Origin: Xiphydria camelus
Lineage: Eukaryota; Arthropoda; Insecta; Hymenoptera; Xiphydriidae
DNA: 64,000 bases
Assembly (NCBI GenBank): GCA_963678675.1
Contig: OY783197.1
Location: forward strand, 3,382,400 to 3,446,399
Reading direction: 5' to 3'
Both the position numbers and the translations under genes were made by a program. Positions 46,136-57,386 of this stretch are shown one piece after another; within the stretch, counting starts at the first letter, position 1, and each line of letters opens with the position of its first letter. Below the pieces are notes generated by a model. The model was not told the DNA's origin. It did no database searches and saw only the letters and a list, made by a program, of their open reading frames with translations.

Positions 46136-49100
46136 TCAGTCCTCGAGGGTGACGTTCTTGAACAGGTAAGACATGGACTCCTTGTTGTGTATACGTCGAA
46201 TCGCCTCCGCCAGCAAGATACTGATGTCGACGGTCTTGATCTTATGACACTGCATCTTCTGCAACTCGTGCGGAATCGTGTTCGTTACGACCACCTGGAA
46301 AGAGACGCAACGCGAGCAGCAGTGTTAGTCCGGCCAGCGGCGCGAAATGCGACGGTCAAACTTTGCAATGAAGTACTTCGTCTATCGGAGATTCTTCGAT
46401 GGCTCTGGGGGCGTCCGAGCTGAGCAAGCCGTGCGTGGCCAGGACGTAGATCTTGTAAGCGCCCCTTTCCTTCAGGACTTCCGCGGCGGCGGCGAACGAC
46501 TGCACGTCGTCTACCATGTCGTCCTAAAGACAGATCGTTGATACATTAGTGCTCGCTGATAACTTTAGTTTTCGAGCAATTTCTTGTTTCAGACATTGAA
46601 TCAAGCATTTGTGCGTAGAGTAACAAATTTCTCCGGAAACGTAATTTTATTAAATAAGAGTAAAGTTCTGAAACCAATTCCTAAACATTGTAGAAAAGAC
46701 TAATTGAATATCTGCAACCAGAGTAGATAAGTTGGCAAGGGCAGGCAATGAAATGAGTAAAGGTAAAATGAACAAATCAGTTAAAGAAGTGAGGAAAAAA
46801 GTAGGCAGGCCAACGAATGCAGAAAAGCGTGAAAAGGAAGAGATTAAAAGCAGATATGATATTGCGAGGATGCTGGATGCGAGCATCGGGAGGACCCGAG
46901 AAAAGTGCGGGGAACGTGTCAGAAGAGGAAAGCAGGAAGTGTCTTCGAGCAAAGGAGAGACCACTCGAGCAATCAATGAACTAGTAGAAATAATGGGAGA
47001 TATGGGAAAAGAGATGAAAGAAGACAGAGGAATGTTCAAAAGGACAATTGAGACGCTGCAGGAGGAAATGGAGAGAAGAGAAAAGGAATATGAAGAGAAA
47101 ATAGAGGCATTGTTAGGAAGGAAGACGGAGGAGGCTCAGAAGAAGCTGTCAAGCAAATTACAAGGCGAGAGAGAAAGCAGTAAAGGAAAAGATGATGCGG
47201 AAATAGAAATACGAAGGCTGCAGAAAGCGGTAGAAGCGCAGGAAAAGAGAGAAAGAAAAAACAAGGTGATTATAGGAGGAATCAAAGCGGAAGGAAATGA
47301 GGTAAAAGAGAAAGTGAGAGAACTGTTTCGAAAAGAGCTGCAAATAGATGTTGGGGTTGACGAGACTAGTCTGATAGGAAGGGATAAGGAAGTGATATTT
47401 GTCAAACTCAACAGCTGGGATGATAAACAGATGGCGATGTGCAATAAGAGAATATCTTCAACTAAAAACTTGTTTGCCAACTAAAAATGATAGTGAGCAC
47501 TAATAGCTTTTAAAATCGTGTTTCAAAGGCGCGTCGAATTGGAAGTTAACGGGGGATTTCGTACCACCATGATCGCGATGCGTCCTCCGACGTCGCCGAC
47601 GACGTTGATGGGAGGCTTCTCCTTGGCCGGATGCACCGGTACGCCCACCCCTACTTCCATCGTACGCGAAGGCAACAGAGCGGGTGGCGAGTAACGCCCG
47701 TCGTTCATGTCCGATTCGGATTCTCTCTGTTCACCGTGGATGACCGCGATCCCCAGTCGCAGCCGCTCGGCGTAGCTCGTCGCTTTCTTCGCGCTGCCCG
47801 GGTTCTTAGCTACGATCACCGCGTTTCGGTAGTCGGGGATCTGTCGCCGAACGAGTTTTGAAAAATGACGAAGTTGAGTGATCATCGGAGAGTCGAGGAT
47901 TTCGAGACTGTGCGGTAGACGTATCGCTGGCGTTACGTGGTGCGTTTCTACCGCGAAAATGGAAGAAACTTCGAGCATAGCTCAGCTGATGATTTACCGC
48001 GATACGATTTTCTTTCCAATCCTGATCTATTTACGCTCATTTCGGCAGGCGGATACTGGCCCGACATTCGCCGTGCGTTACTTGCAAGCAGTAGCAGCAG
48101 CAGCAGATCGAATTGCCGGATCGGATCTATAACTGCGTTCCATCTAACGCGAAGAACACAGGGACGTGCAGAAAATCATTCCATTTCGTATCCGCTATGC
48201 GTCAAGACATAGAGATCGTCAGGAAATGATTCTGTTCTCATGTCGCCGTGGCAGAAATACACTACAGATGTGTGCCCACGGAATGCAGCGAACGTTAACC
48301 CTAGCCGTACCAAAATAATTTAAAAACTGTGGATCCCAAATCAGGATCAATTCTGACCCCTGAACTGACTGAAAGACATAAACACATTTCTTTTCGATAA
48401 TATTCAGTAGCGAGTCATGGCAATCATAATTAAACAAATTTTCATATCATGTTTAATATTTTATTACGAAAAGAAAACAATAAAGTAACTAAAATAATAT
48501 AAATAAATGTGACATATTTCAAAAAATAATTGTTTCTCAAAAATCCACTTTAGAGCAATCATTCTTATTGTAAATCATGAGAACTCACGGAAGATTACTG
48601 AAAAAAAGTGGCAGAGCCAAGAAATATCCTTGAAAATTTACATTTCGGGTCTTCGCTGACCCGGTTTCAGTAAGGCGAGGGTTAAGAAAACAAAACGGCC
48701 TCGAAAATGTACACAAATCTTCTCCTCTAAGGGCAAAACGGAACGAGGTTCGCGTTTGTAAGATTCAGTAGCGACCAAGAGTTTAAGATGGTGACTAAAT
48801 GAGTTCCCATTTTCAAGATTCGTCGTCGAACTTGGCGAAACTTGGGTGATTTTGGGTTTATCGAAAAATACGAAACCTCTTTTTGTAGAATTAATTCAAC
48901 TATTATTTAAGGTGGTTGATCAGCCTCCCAAAGTTTACCGCTCGAAATAAACTTTTAAGCGAAGGGAGATACGATAAAAGCTGTAATATAAATGTTGTTT
49001 AGTCTTAAGTCAAACAACTTTTATTTGAAAGTTTTTCTTATATCTAGCTTCACTCGTAAGATAATCTGGATGAACCAATCTCCAAAACTCGACCATCTTC

Positions 49101-52100
49101 TAAACAAAACGGGATACGATAAAATCTTTTAGACAAGAGTTTCTTAGTTTTAAAAATTAGACAGTTTTTGTCTGAAAGATTTCATCGTATCCCGCTTCGT
49201 TTAGAAGATGGTCGAGTTTTGGAGATCGGTTTATTCAAATTATCTTGCTAAATTAGTTCCCATTTTTAAAATCCGTCGTCGAACTTAACGAAACTCTGTA
49301 GAGATTTAGAGTTTTATCCTTTGCACTCCAGGAGCGCCGCTACGGCGCCCGGGCGGTTTGATGCGTCCACTCGAGCGGTTCAACGGCATTCGGGCGGTTT
49401 GGTGCACTTGATTATTTATTTCCGACGTGTGATATATTCTTAGCTGTGCCGCTGCGGTGCTCGGGCGGTTTGATGCGTCCACTCTAAGTGCACCGTTCCC
49501 GCGCTCCGGCGTTTTGGAACTCGATATGATTATTTTCGTTATAAGGGCATGAAGCGCCGTTTTTAACGAGCTTGAAGTTTTCCGCACGAGCAAAGCGAGT
49601 GCGGCAACCACACGAATTAAAACGACGCGAAACGCCCTTATAACGAATTCTATTTTTTGTCACTAAGTGTCAAATACGAGGTTGACGGGGTTGAGGATAA
49701 GATGGACCACGCTCGGCCTGCGTTCTCTCAGTGTAGCTTAGAGTACTTGTAAAACGCTTCCCTAATATAGCTCGAAATATAGCCGAAATCGCCTCGAGTT
49801 GCTGCTTCGCACGTGCGAAAAAGGCCTGAAGTGCAAAGGGTTAAAATACGAAACCTAAAGTTTATAAATTGAAACAAATTTTTAAGCGAAGCAAGATACG
49901 ATATAAAATCTGTAATATAAAAGTTATTTAGTCTCTTAAATCAAATAACTTTTATTTGAAAGTTTTTCTTATATCTCGCTTCGCTTATAAGATAACTTGG
50001 ATGAACCATTCTCCAAAACTCGACCATCTTCTAAACGAAGCGGAATACGATAAAATCGTTTAGGCAAAAGTTTCTCGATTTTAAAAACTAAACAATTTTT
50101 GTCTAAAGGACTTTAGCGTATTTCACTTCGTTTAGAAGATGGTCGAGTTTTAGAGAGTGGTTAAACCAAATTATCTTATGAGTGAAGCAATGTATAAAAA
50201 AGACTCAAATAAAAATTGTTAAACAATTTTTTTATTTAAACTTTTATCGTATCTCGCTTCGCTTAAAAATTTATTTCGAGAGGTAGACTTTGGAGAGCTG
50301 ATTTACCACCTTAAATAATAGTTAAATTAATTCTACAAAAAGAGTTTCTTCAAATTCGACAACGGATTTTAAAAATAGGAACTAATTTAGTGACCGTCTT
50401 AAACTTATAGCCGCTCCTTTACCCTCTGAATTATGTACCTGAAGCTCCCAACGTTTATTTGAATGAAAAATATTGACATTAAGAGACCATGGTCAGGGTT
50501 GAATTTATTGATTACTAGACCTATATAGAGAAATTTTTGTGAACTAGGCGACCATCGCAAATAAAGTAATCAATAAATTAAACAACAGCCAGGGCAGGCT
50601 TGACAGCTTCTATTTATTCCATTTTAGAAGAAATAGGGGAAATTTAAGCAAAAAAGAGGCAATTTTGATTAAAAAATGATCTATCAAAAATTAGAAATGT
50701 GCTATGGTTTTAAGGAATAATGATTTTTAAGATATACAATGAAATACTAATATTTATTACACGAAAGAAAGACATCTTTATAACTGAAAAATTTATATCT
50801 CATGTCAAGTAACTTAAATCTGAGCATGTGACAGTTTGATTTAAGTAAATGGGAATTTAATTTTCAGTAAAAAATACTAATTCAACTAGGCTTTTATATT
50901 CTAAACGAAATATTGATGCAGGTAGATGAAATAAGGATTATAGTACAAAAGAAACTGAGTAAACTGAGGGTAAACAAAAGTAAACTGAGAAGCTCAATAA
51001 TAGGTGGTTTAAGAATGTGTCTGAAGTTCCAAACGTTCATTTGAATGAAAAATTTCGCTCTTAAATGACCATGAACACCATTGGAGTTTATTGATTACTT
51101 TATTTCGGACAGTCGCCCAGTTTGTAAACATTTCTCTATAAGTCCAGTAATCAATAAACGCAACATTGGCCGTGATCTCTTAAAGTCGAAATTGTTCCTT
51201 CAAATGAACGTTCAGAACTTCAGGTACATGTTTTAGAGGAAAAATATTGAATTGTAGAGGGAAAAGAGGAAATCGTGAATTTAGGGTGAAAAAGGGCAAA
51301 CTTAATCCTAAAACAGTACACATATACAATATTTTGACCCTTATAACGGTACACATGGGTCACAGATACCCAACTGATGGAAAGTGCTATAACTCTTGTC
51401 TGCAATTTTATTTTTACTTTCAAGATACGTGAAATCAAAACGCCAGACTGTAAGCCATACGTAGGAACTGGCGGAAGGAGCTATTATTAATTAGTTAAAA
51501 AACTACGAGCTGTAGAAGAGGAGAGATATCGGAAAAAGTCGGGAAAATCAGAAACCCTCTGGATACCTGTGACCCATGTGTACCGTTCTAGAGTTAAAGA
51601 AATAGGGAAATATAAGGGGGAATAAGGGAAACACCGTGAAGCCTGCCATGGTCTTTGAAAGTTAAAATGTTTCATTCAAATGAACGTTCGATACTTGAGG
51701 CACATTCCAAATTGTATTTAAGGTATTCCTAGCGCTTAGGAGCGTATTTTCAAGGTGTCACAGGTGGGTCCCTCATAAATCAGTAATTCTACGTCATATA
51801 ATATACCCATATTCCCAACAAAACTGTGTCGCATAGATGCACACACATCACTGTCACCACGCGTATGATACAACGTTGCCAATTCTATTTAACGTTATGT
51901 TTTATCGTCAAAAAACTACGTTTTGCTGTTTACGAACATCACTACTTTTGTCAAACAGTCGGTGACCTTATATTTTTATAGACTCAAAAAATTCTATGCA
52001 GTTTTGTGAAGATATGGAAATGGCTTTATTAAATGTGTATAATTTTTAAACACGTGGATGTCGGCATTAAAATGTGGAAGAGTGGATTCTTCCATAAGGG

Positions 52101-52891
52101 GTTACATGTTAAATTTTCAAATTTAAAAATCAAAATTCCTTCTTAAATGCCCGGTGAGTGGACCCCTGATACTTTTAAAAAATAATCTTACGATATTAAT
52201 TTCTGTTCTACAGAAAAATTAGCATTCTTTGAAATGTTTCATCTTGCGCTAGGAATATCTTAAAAGAGATGCATATATAGAAAAAAGAGGTATAAGGAAA
52301 ATATAGGACCAAGCTTCAAGACTCACGCTTTCCTGAATATACTGTAGTAGGAAGGGACTGGCTCGCAAATTATCGACCGGGCAATCGAAGAACCCCTGAA
52401 TCTCCTTCTGGTGCAGATCCATGGTAATGATGTGAGTGAGGCCGCTCTTGCATATCATCTTGGCGAGCAGCTTGGAGACAATGCAGCCCCTCTTGCGCAT
52501 CTTGCACTGCTTCGAGTACGGCAAGTACGGTATGACGCCTACGATATTCTTGGCCGAGGAGGTCTTGCAGGCGTACGCCATGATCAACAGTTCCATTATG
52601 TTATTATTCACGTCCTTGCTCCCTGTCTGCACGATGTAAATGTCTTTGCCGCGTACGGAGTCCCCAATTTCGACCATCGTCTCGCGATTCGTCTTGTGAT
52701 ACACCGCACAGCCGCCGTTCTTCACCCCGAGGCGACTTGAAAAAAAAGCAACGAACGCGACGTCGGATCGGAGCGATCGAATGACGGTGTTAGCGTGAAA
52801 ACACGGGTGCTTACTTTGCGATGAGCGTGGCGAGCTCCGGGTGGGAGTTGCCCGCGATTATCATGATGTCCGACGTGACCGGCTTGTCCAT
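46136..52891 (-). CDS. PRPSAP: PRPP synthetase-associated protein, five coding exons, intact
   Basis: Non-catalytic relative of ribose-phosphate pyrophosphokinase that associates with and tempers the active PRPS subunits in nucleotide synthesis. Coding exons in gene order: 52815-52891, 52327-52735, 47565-47840, 46377-46523, 46136-46294; all GT-AG, phases agree, 355 aa (human PRPSAP1/2 356/369). It is PRPSAP rather than PRPS because it has [28 protein letters not shown] and [13 protein letters not shown], the extra segment after GIAVIHGE (residues ~195-235) that PRPS lacks, and [10 protein letters not shown]. The C terminus has [12 protein letters not shown] and a closing [11 protein letters not shown]. 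The PRPP-loop counterpart is IMVDDMVDD. The frame stays open upstream of this ATG to an acceptor at 52923, so an extra 5' coding exon is possible. Intron 2 is 4.5 kb and intron 3 carries a TIR element with an ORF1-like gene. Confidence 0.93.
46547..47503. mobile_element. Family A TIR element carrying an ORF1-like gene
   Basis: Left end TTAGTGCTCGCTGATAACTT and right end AACTAAAAATGATAGTGAGC-ACTAA are inverted termini. The left 180 bp match other family A copies (AATTCCTAAACATTG..ATTGAATATCT). The remainder is occupied by an open frame at 46732-47484. It lies wholly within PRPSAP intron 3. Confidence 0.75.
46732..47484 (+). CDS. Non-LTR retrotransposon ORF1-like protein, partial
   Basis: An open frame of about 250 codons with first ATG at 46750. 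The product is highly charged, with a long Lys/Glu heptad-rich coiled coil (residues ~20-180). [11 protein letters not shown] block follows, then [14 protein letters not shown] and a [12 protein letters not shown] block. This coiled-coil plus RRM-like arrangement is that of ORF1 (L1-type/Transposase_22-like) nucleic-acid-binding proteins of non-LTR elements. It stops just where the right terminal repeat of the enclosing DNA element begins, so the natural carboxy end is probably lost. No zinc knuckle and no ORF2 are present. Function is inferred from architecture only. Confidence 0.55.
   Translation: MARAGNEMSKGKMNKSVKEVRKKVGRPTNAEKREKEEIKSRYDIARMLDASIGRTREKCGERVRRGKQEVSSSKGETTRAINELVEIMGDMGKEMKEDRGMFKRTIETLQEEMERREKEYEEKIEALLGRKTEEAQKKLSSKLQGERESSKGKDDAEIEIRRLQKAVEAQEKRERKNKVIIGGIKAEGNEVKEKVRELFRKELQIDVGVDETSLIGRDKEVIFVKLNSWDDKQMAMCNKRISSTKNLFAN
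48780..50406. repeat. Foldback cluster of related hairpin units
   Basis: The outer edges mirror each other (GTTTAAGATGGTGACTAAAT left; ATTTAGTGACCGTCTTAAAC right), as do GTAGAATTAATTCAACTATT and AATAGTTAAATTAATTCTAC. Inside, AACTCGACCATCTTCTAAAC and its complement occur repeatedly (near 49085, 49205, 50020, 50140), so several hairpin units are stacked. It is interrupted by the TTAA element at 49315-49844. Confidence 0.75.
49315..49844. mobile_element. piggyBac-like non-autonomous element
   Basis: The right end reads AGTGCAAAGGGTTAA and the left end TTATCCTTTGCACTCC, giving CCYTTTGCACT inverted termini next to TTAA/TTAT. That layout is typical of piggyBac-type elements, which duplicate TTAA. 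The interior is GC-richer than its surroundings, with two near-repeats of GGTTTGATGCGTCCACTC. No transposase. Confidence 0.6.
50622..51640. repeat. Family F repeats around an inverted pair
   Basis: Two family F segments (50622-51000 and 51226-51640) flank a roughly 230-bp inverted repeat centred near 51120 (TTATTGATTACTTTATTTC against CCAGTAATCAATAAACGC). Another degenerate copy of the inverted pair is at 50430-50590. ORFs are short and compositional. Confidence 0.55.
52046..52240. repeat. Dispersed repeat, inverse copy of 3597-3785
   Basis: Reverse-complement match to ELAC2 intron 1. The shared block ends about 90 bp from PRPSAP exon 2. Confidence 0.65.
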
Positions 52892-52922
52892 CGTGAAATT
52901 CCACGACGAGGACTCTTGATAT

Positions 52923-54400
52923 CTGCAAGGAAAAATCCCGTTCGATGATCCGCTGCGACCTCCCGTCTTGAGATAGAATCAGGAGCGCGATATGGCGCGA
53001 CTATCTATATGCACGCGTGTTGTGTCACCGTTTGCGAGTTGTTAAATCAATTTAAAGAACATTACGTTAACGTCACTCGGTGCACAACCTTGCGACGAAT
53101 CTTTCTCGCTTTGCTCTTTATTTACTAGTACGTTTTCCAAAACAGCTGTAGGACCTTCAGGGCTGCCACTTTAAGAGAATGATTTTTAACTAAGCGGTTC
53201 GTCGTGTCACATGATACCTGGCAAGAGGCGGTTTCACCAACGAGTTTTCGTAAATTTCGGTGAAGTTGAACTCCAGTTAAAATTTGGGTTAATAGATTGA
53301 AAACACCGGCTCACAGTACCTAGATAGGTACTTAAGTAGTGGAAGCTGCCGCTGCTTTTCCGCGGTGTAGCAGGTTCAAGTATTCCAGCCTGGCGAACAT
53401 GTAATTCTCGAGCGTGTTGAAAGACACCTGTCCGTCAGACGGACAAATATAGAACATTTGTGAGAGACTCGGCGGCTTTTCATTCAACTGCGATAATTTT
53501 ACGCGCTCCTTTGCATTATTTTTCTAGGTTGTTATGTTATTTTTCTCTCTCTCTCCCCTTCCTCTATGCGCGTGTGTGCGTGCACGAAATTCGAACTCTA
53601 AAGTCGACGAGCGATTGCATGCGCGCGACTCGAATAAATCTCTTCGACGTCGCGCGTTTGCACACATCCCTGCAGGTAATTAACGAACGCGAAGCAAAGC
53701 AAACAACAGGTGTCAATTGTTGCGCATATATTGGAGAGGCCTAAAGGTACCACATAAGGTACCTAAATCTGCACTTATAAGTCCATATAAAGAAAAGTCA
53801 CTTGTACCCCTTTTATTTCAAGGTACCCCAGTGAGAGCAGGGTACTCCTCAAACATTCGAATCGTACGCTACGTCCCCCGTCATGTCCAAGCACTAAAGG
53901 CATGTATTTGTTTTATTAAAAGCTACTGCAAATGAATAACCCTCCAATTGCATTCGGGTAATGTTCGATCAGTATCTTATAATTTCATATTGATATCGAA
54001 AAAGAATCAGCGGACCCTTTATGATCCACTATTGCCTCATGATGATAGTCGAATGAAGCATTAATGATAGATTTAATCTATACAGCTCGTATACTGTAAA
54101 AAACGATGTTGCGTTTAAAACTATTTTGGTGATACCGCTGCAGCACTCTTGCATGGACCATGTGTACAAGAAATGTTCGACCAAGCCATTCATATCCGAC
54201 TCTCGATTAGTGATTAAAAAAAGAATCATCGAAATTGGTTCAAAGAGATTTGACGGAAATATAAAATAGCATACCCACATATCCGTTGACTTGAGAGCTT
54301 TTTTTAAAGTCGGTTGAAAATCAGCAACAATCACTTATTTCCGTCTACTTTGAATTCCAGCCCATCGTGTTCGTGGTAATATCTATGCGTTGAAAGTTCT
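52923..54400. promoter_or_regulatory. PRPSAP upstream / divergent intergenic region
   Basis: Lies between minus-strand PRPSAP and the plus-strand PDAP1-like exons. Should contain the PRPSAP promoter and any 5' exon. A (CT)n run is near 53550. No TATA box is convincing. Apart from the small candidate exon at 53332-53427 no coding signal is seen. Confidence 0.35.
53332..53427 (-). CDS. Candidate small exon, unidentified
   Basis: On the minus strand a clean acceptor (GACGGACAG at 53428-53436) is followed by 31 open codons that read LENYMFARLEYLNLLHRG, then a TAA at 53332-53334 with a GT immediately after it. The amphipathic Leu/Tyr/Arg pattern looks protein-like, but I do not recognise the family. 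It could be a terminal exon of an unseen gene, or a 5'-untranslated exon of PRPSAP carrying a short upstream ORF. Confidence 0.2.
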   Translation of the reverse strand: MSFNTLENYMFARLEYLNLLHRGKAAAASTT

Positions 54401-54450
54401 AACAGTTTCTTAAAAAATACGGACTGTGCGATGTACAGGTATGCGATGTA

Positions 54451-54610
54451 CATACAGACTGTCCCCCGCTATACACGCCAGCGTGGCGGGTTGCATATCG
54501 GTTGACGCCTCCGATCCGCTGCAGGGGCCATACGCCTGTGTCTGGCGCAAGGCGGATAACCGATATGCAACCCGCCACGCTGGCGTGTATTGAAAGGGAC
54601 AGTTTGTATA
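54451..54610. repeat. Hairpin element, ~60-bp arms
   Basis: The left arm (TATACACGCCAGCGTGGCGG, then GTTGCATATCGGTT) and right arm (AACCGATATGCAAC, then CCGCCACGCTGGCGTGTAT) are reverse complements with a short loop. MITE-like. Confidence 0.85.
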
Positions 54611-54831
54611 TCGGCTATTTGAAAACCGCCCCACCAACAACCCGTTTGAAATAGTTTCTCCTTCTCGCGCAACCTCCTCCTCAGCGCCACCCTCAGAAAG
54701 ATGGCCACGCGTGGTGCGCGCCCGTCAGTCTAGTTGCGACCACTGAGTTGAGTGGTTCGTTTTTCACGCTCGCGCGTTCAATCTCGGACTGTCATTACTA
54801 CCTACAGCTCAACGAACGTTGTTACTACCAG

Positions 54832-55177
54832 CTCAACGAAGCACTAGCCAAGACGTCGAAGCCCGAATTATCTAGGAAAGAAAAGTTCGTTTGGACGTGC
54901 GATCGTTTACAGCAGCGCGGACGTAATATCTAGAGCGTCCTTTAATAACTCACATTTCAGGGTGCAACTAGAAAAGCAACGGGAGTATGCACATTATCAG
55001 AAGATGCACACGGCCGGAAAGACTGACGAGGCTCGCTCAGATCTGGCGCGATTAGCGATAATTAGGCAACAAAGAGAGGAGGCCGTGAAGGGGCGCGAGG
55101 ACGAGAAGAAGCAGAAGGAGCTGGCGGTGCAGAAGAAGACCGAGCTTACGCAAAAGGCATTAGGCAAGCGATCCTAG
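54832..55177 (+). pseudogene. PDAP1: PDAP1-like gene, last two exons only
   Basis: Carboxy half of the 28-kDa heat- and acid-stable phosphoprotein family (PDGFA-associated protein 1). Exons are 54832-54884 and 54961-55177 with a 76-bp intron; phase joins to [17 protein letters not shown]. Conserved blocks are [34 protein letters not shown] and a Lys/Glu tail, ending at TAG 55175-55177, followed by an AATAAA near 55492. Human PDAP1 is 181 aa; here only about 89 codons are found, and the amino half (HKGR motif, acidic stretch, IENPNRV) is not visible upstream. A CAG before 54832 looks like a working acceptor. Either the 5' exons lie behind a large intron or outside the assembly path, or this is a truncated duplicate. 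Because the intron survives, it is not a retrocopy. Confidence 0.65.
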
Positions 55178-56221
55178 GACATTCTATCGTCGTCGATCGT
55201 GATAATTTATATTACCGCTGTTGCTGAACCGATATCCCGAGGCAATCCATCCTTATGAATTATTTTCCACTAAAAATTATTCTGAACGCGTTTAGGTGTT
55301 GTATGCGTTGATCGACTATGTGTTTACTTGTATAAATACAGTTGTGTACTAACTCGATATCGTTCGCTCTTAAACGCGTCCGCGGCGATTTACGCGATGC
55401 GATAATCTAAGAGCAATTTCTAGGAATTAAGGAAGCGCCGCGAGCGCTTCTCGTGTTCGATGTCCAACTTGTTCTGCTGTCGTGTTTTTGATGGAATAAA
55501 TAATTTGTAATAATTTTCCGCAAGAGGGAGATATATGTAACTGGAGGAGTGATGTAAAATGATGGTATAGCGAGCAATTATATAATCGATACTTTACGTA
55601 TTTCGCTGGATTGTTTGGAAAGTTACAACTTTTTTTCCCCACGCTAGAAACGCCATGAACTTTCTGACAAACTCAAGAGAAGTACGTAATGTTTCTCGAA
55701 AGACTCTAATACTCTCTCAAAATCATACTTTCTAGAGAGCCCTGACACATCCTTCTGTGGAGGTTTTAGGGATTCAAAGGGTGAACAATGGGGTCGGCCG
55801 GGCAAAGCTAAACGCAGATGGCGCCAGGCCGTTAGGTTCCCTCATTTTGGCGGGAAAGTACAAAACGTCCATTACAGTGAGGTTGGGGTAATAACATGGA
55901 TGCTAATTCATAAGTTAATTGATCCACTTATTGAAAAAGGTATAAATTTTACATCGTGAAAATGGATTGTGGTCAAATTATTTATACCTACTTAAGCTTA
56001 ATATAGTTGTTCACAATAGGTTATGTATTTCGACCCTGGGTAGGTACCACAATGGTACCACCATATTTAAAGGAACCGAGCGCCGTGGCGCCATTAGTGC
56101 GCCAATTGACCACCAGCCGACCTCATTACGTATCAGTGGTCTGACTCATTATCTTTCGCAATGCTCTCTCTTATCTGGATCGAAAGTAATACCTACTCGC
56201 GTAAGAAGTACAGACTGGGAG

Positions 56222-56593
56222 GTGCATCTACCGTATATCCCGCTTTGTACCGCAAAGTTGCAGGACCTTGAAATTTACCTTCGGCTTGGCTTGGTCGGTA
56301 CTCGAGTCATTTTTTACCGGTAGAAGTCGAGTCGGTAGTCAGAGTTGGTGTCAGTTCGGGAGATCGAAGCGTCTAATCTCAAAATCGTGAATTTGTGAAT
56401 AATGGAAATTACTCACCATAATTCACAAATTCACGATTTTGAGATTAGATGCTTCGATCTCCCGAATTGACACCAACTCTACCGACTCGACTTCTACTGG
56501 TAAAAAATGACTCGAGTACCGACCAAGCCCGGCCGAAGGTAAATTACAAGGTCCTGCAACTGTGCGGTACAGAGCGGGACATACGGTATGCAC
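56222..56593. repeat. Giant hairpin: ~180-bp arms, 10-nt loop
   Basis: Left arm about 56222-56405 and right arm about 56416-56593 are near-perfect reverse complements (AAAATCGTGAATTTGTGAAT beside the loop, CGGTACTCGAGTCATTTTTT farther out). There is no ORF beyond mirrored frames. Confidence 0.92.
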
Positions 56594-56689
56594 GTGGTGT
56601 ATCCGCAAGGAACACGCGACCTGCTTATCTCTTTAATTTGGTAAGTTCGATGAGCCAGGTAAACAAAATCTTATAATCTTTACGATCTA

Positions 56690-56900
56690 CACCCTGGAGC
56701 TCAGATTCTAATCATGGGGAATTTTCAAAATGTGATATTTCAATATACTAACCAATGAATAATTAATTATCATGCTTTCATTAGCCAGTGCAAAGGCCGC
56801 ATTAGCTAATGACAGTATGAGATTTAATTGCTAATTGGCTGTTACGTTTAATAATTACATTTTGATTTTTCTCCATGATTAGAATCTGAGCTCCAGGGTG
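56690..56900. mobile_element. MITE with CACCCTGGAGCTC termini
   Basis: The left end CACCCTGGAGCTCAGATTCT and right end AGAATCTGAGCTCCAGGGTG are exact inverted repeats flanked by TA on both sides (211 bp). Similarity continues imperfectly inward (ATCATGGGGAA against TTTCTCCATGAT). Confidence 0.85.
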
Positions 56901-56909
56901 TAGGTATAC

Positions 56910-57165
56910 AGTACTCCCTCCATAATTAACTATGATGGGGCTTTGAAAATTCTAAGAAAAATGAATTATGGAATACTCCCAGTCTGTCCGTTAGAGAGGT
57001 ACATACCTGCACGCGCAACCAAAATAGACGCGTAAACTAAACCCGTATTCCCCTTTGGCGCATACCTGCGCGCAACGTACGTCATAACAAGAGTGGGGGA
57101 ATGCTTTCCCTCTTGTGCTTCGGGCGCTCTGAATTAACGAGGAGGGAATTATGGAGGGAGTACTA
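56910..57165. mobile_element. MITE with AGTACTCCCTCC termini
   Basis: Left AGTACTCCCTCCATAATTAA and right AATTATGGAGGGAGTACT are inverted termini flanked by TA. The CTCCCTCC end is typical of Tc1/mariner-derived MITEs. Confidence 0.85.
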
Positions 57166-57386
57166 TACATAGAGAAGAATATGTGTGGCGGCCTAAAACC
57201 AGATAGTGCTGTTCCTTCTCGCAAGTGGTCGAACACAAGCACGGTTATAAGACCGTAACTGCTCCATACTCACGGAGGAGAATACAGAGCATCTGAGGCA
57301 GGAGTCAGCCTAGCCTTATTGATGAATCCAAAGGCCAACTCCGGAACGAAATGCTCCGCCGATAGTATGGCAACCGGAACTTTCTT

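Larger units (their letters stand above)
47841..52326. other. PRPSAP intron 2, repeat-filled
   Basis: A 4.5-kb intron. It holds unassigned sequence (47841-48780), a hairpin-unit cluster (48780-50406) with a TTAA element inside, family F repeats with an inverted pair around ATTTATTGATTACT (50430-51640), and the inverse copy of the 3597-3785 repeat. No gene on either strand is supported. Confidence 0.5.

Noticed and set aside
46377..53000. Initial reading of this gene as PRPP synthetase (PRPS)
   Set aside because: The [13 protein letters not shown] and CKMRKRG blocks and the extra central segment are those of PRPSAP, the non-catalytic partner.
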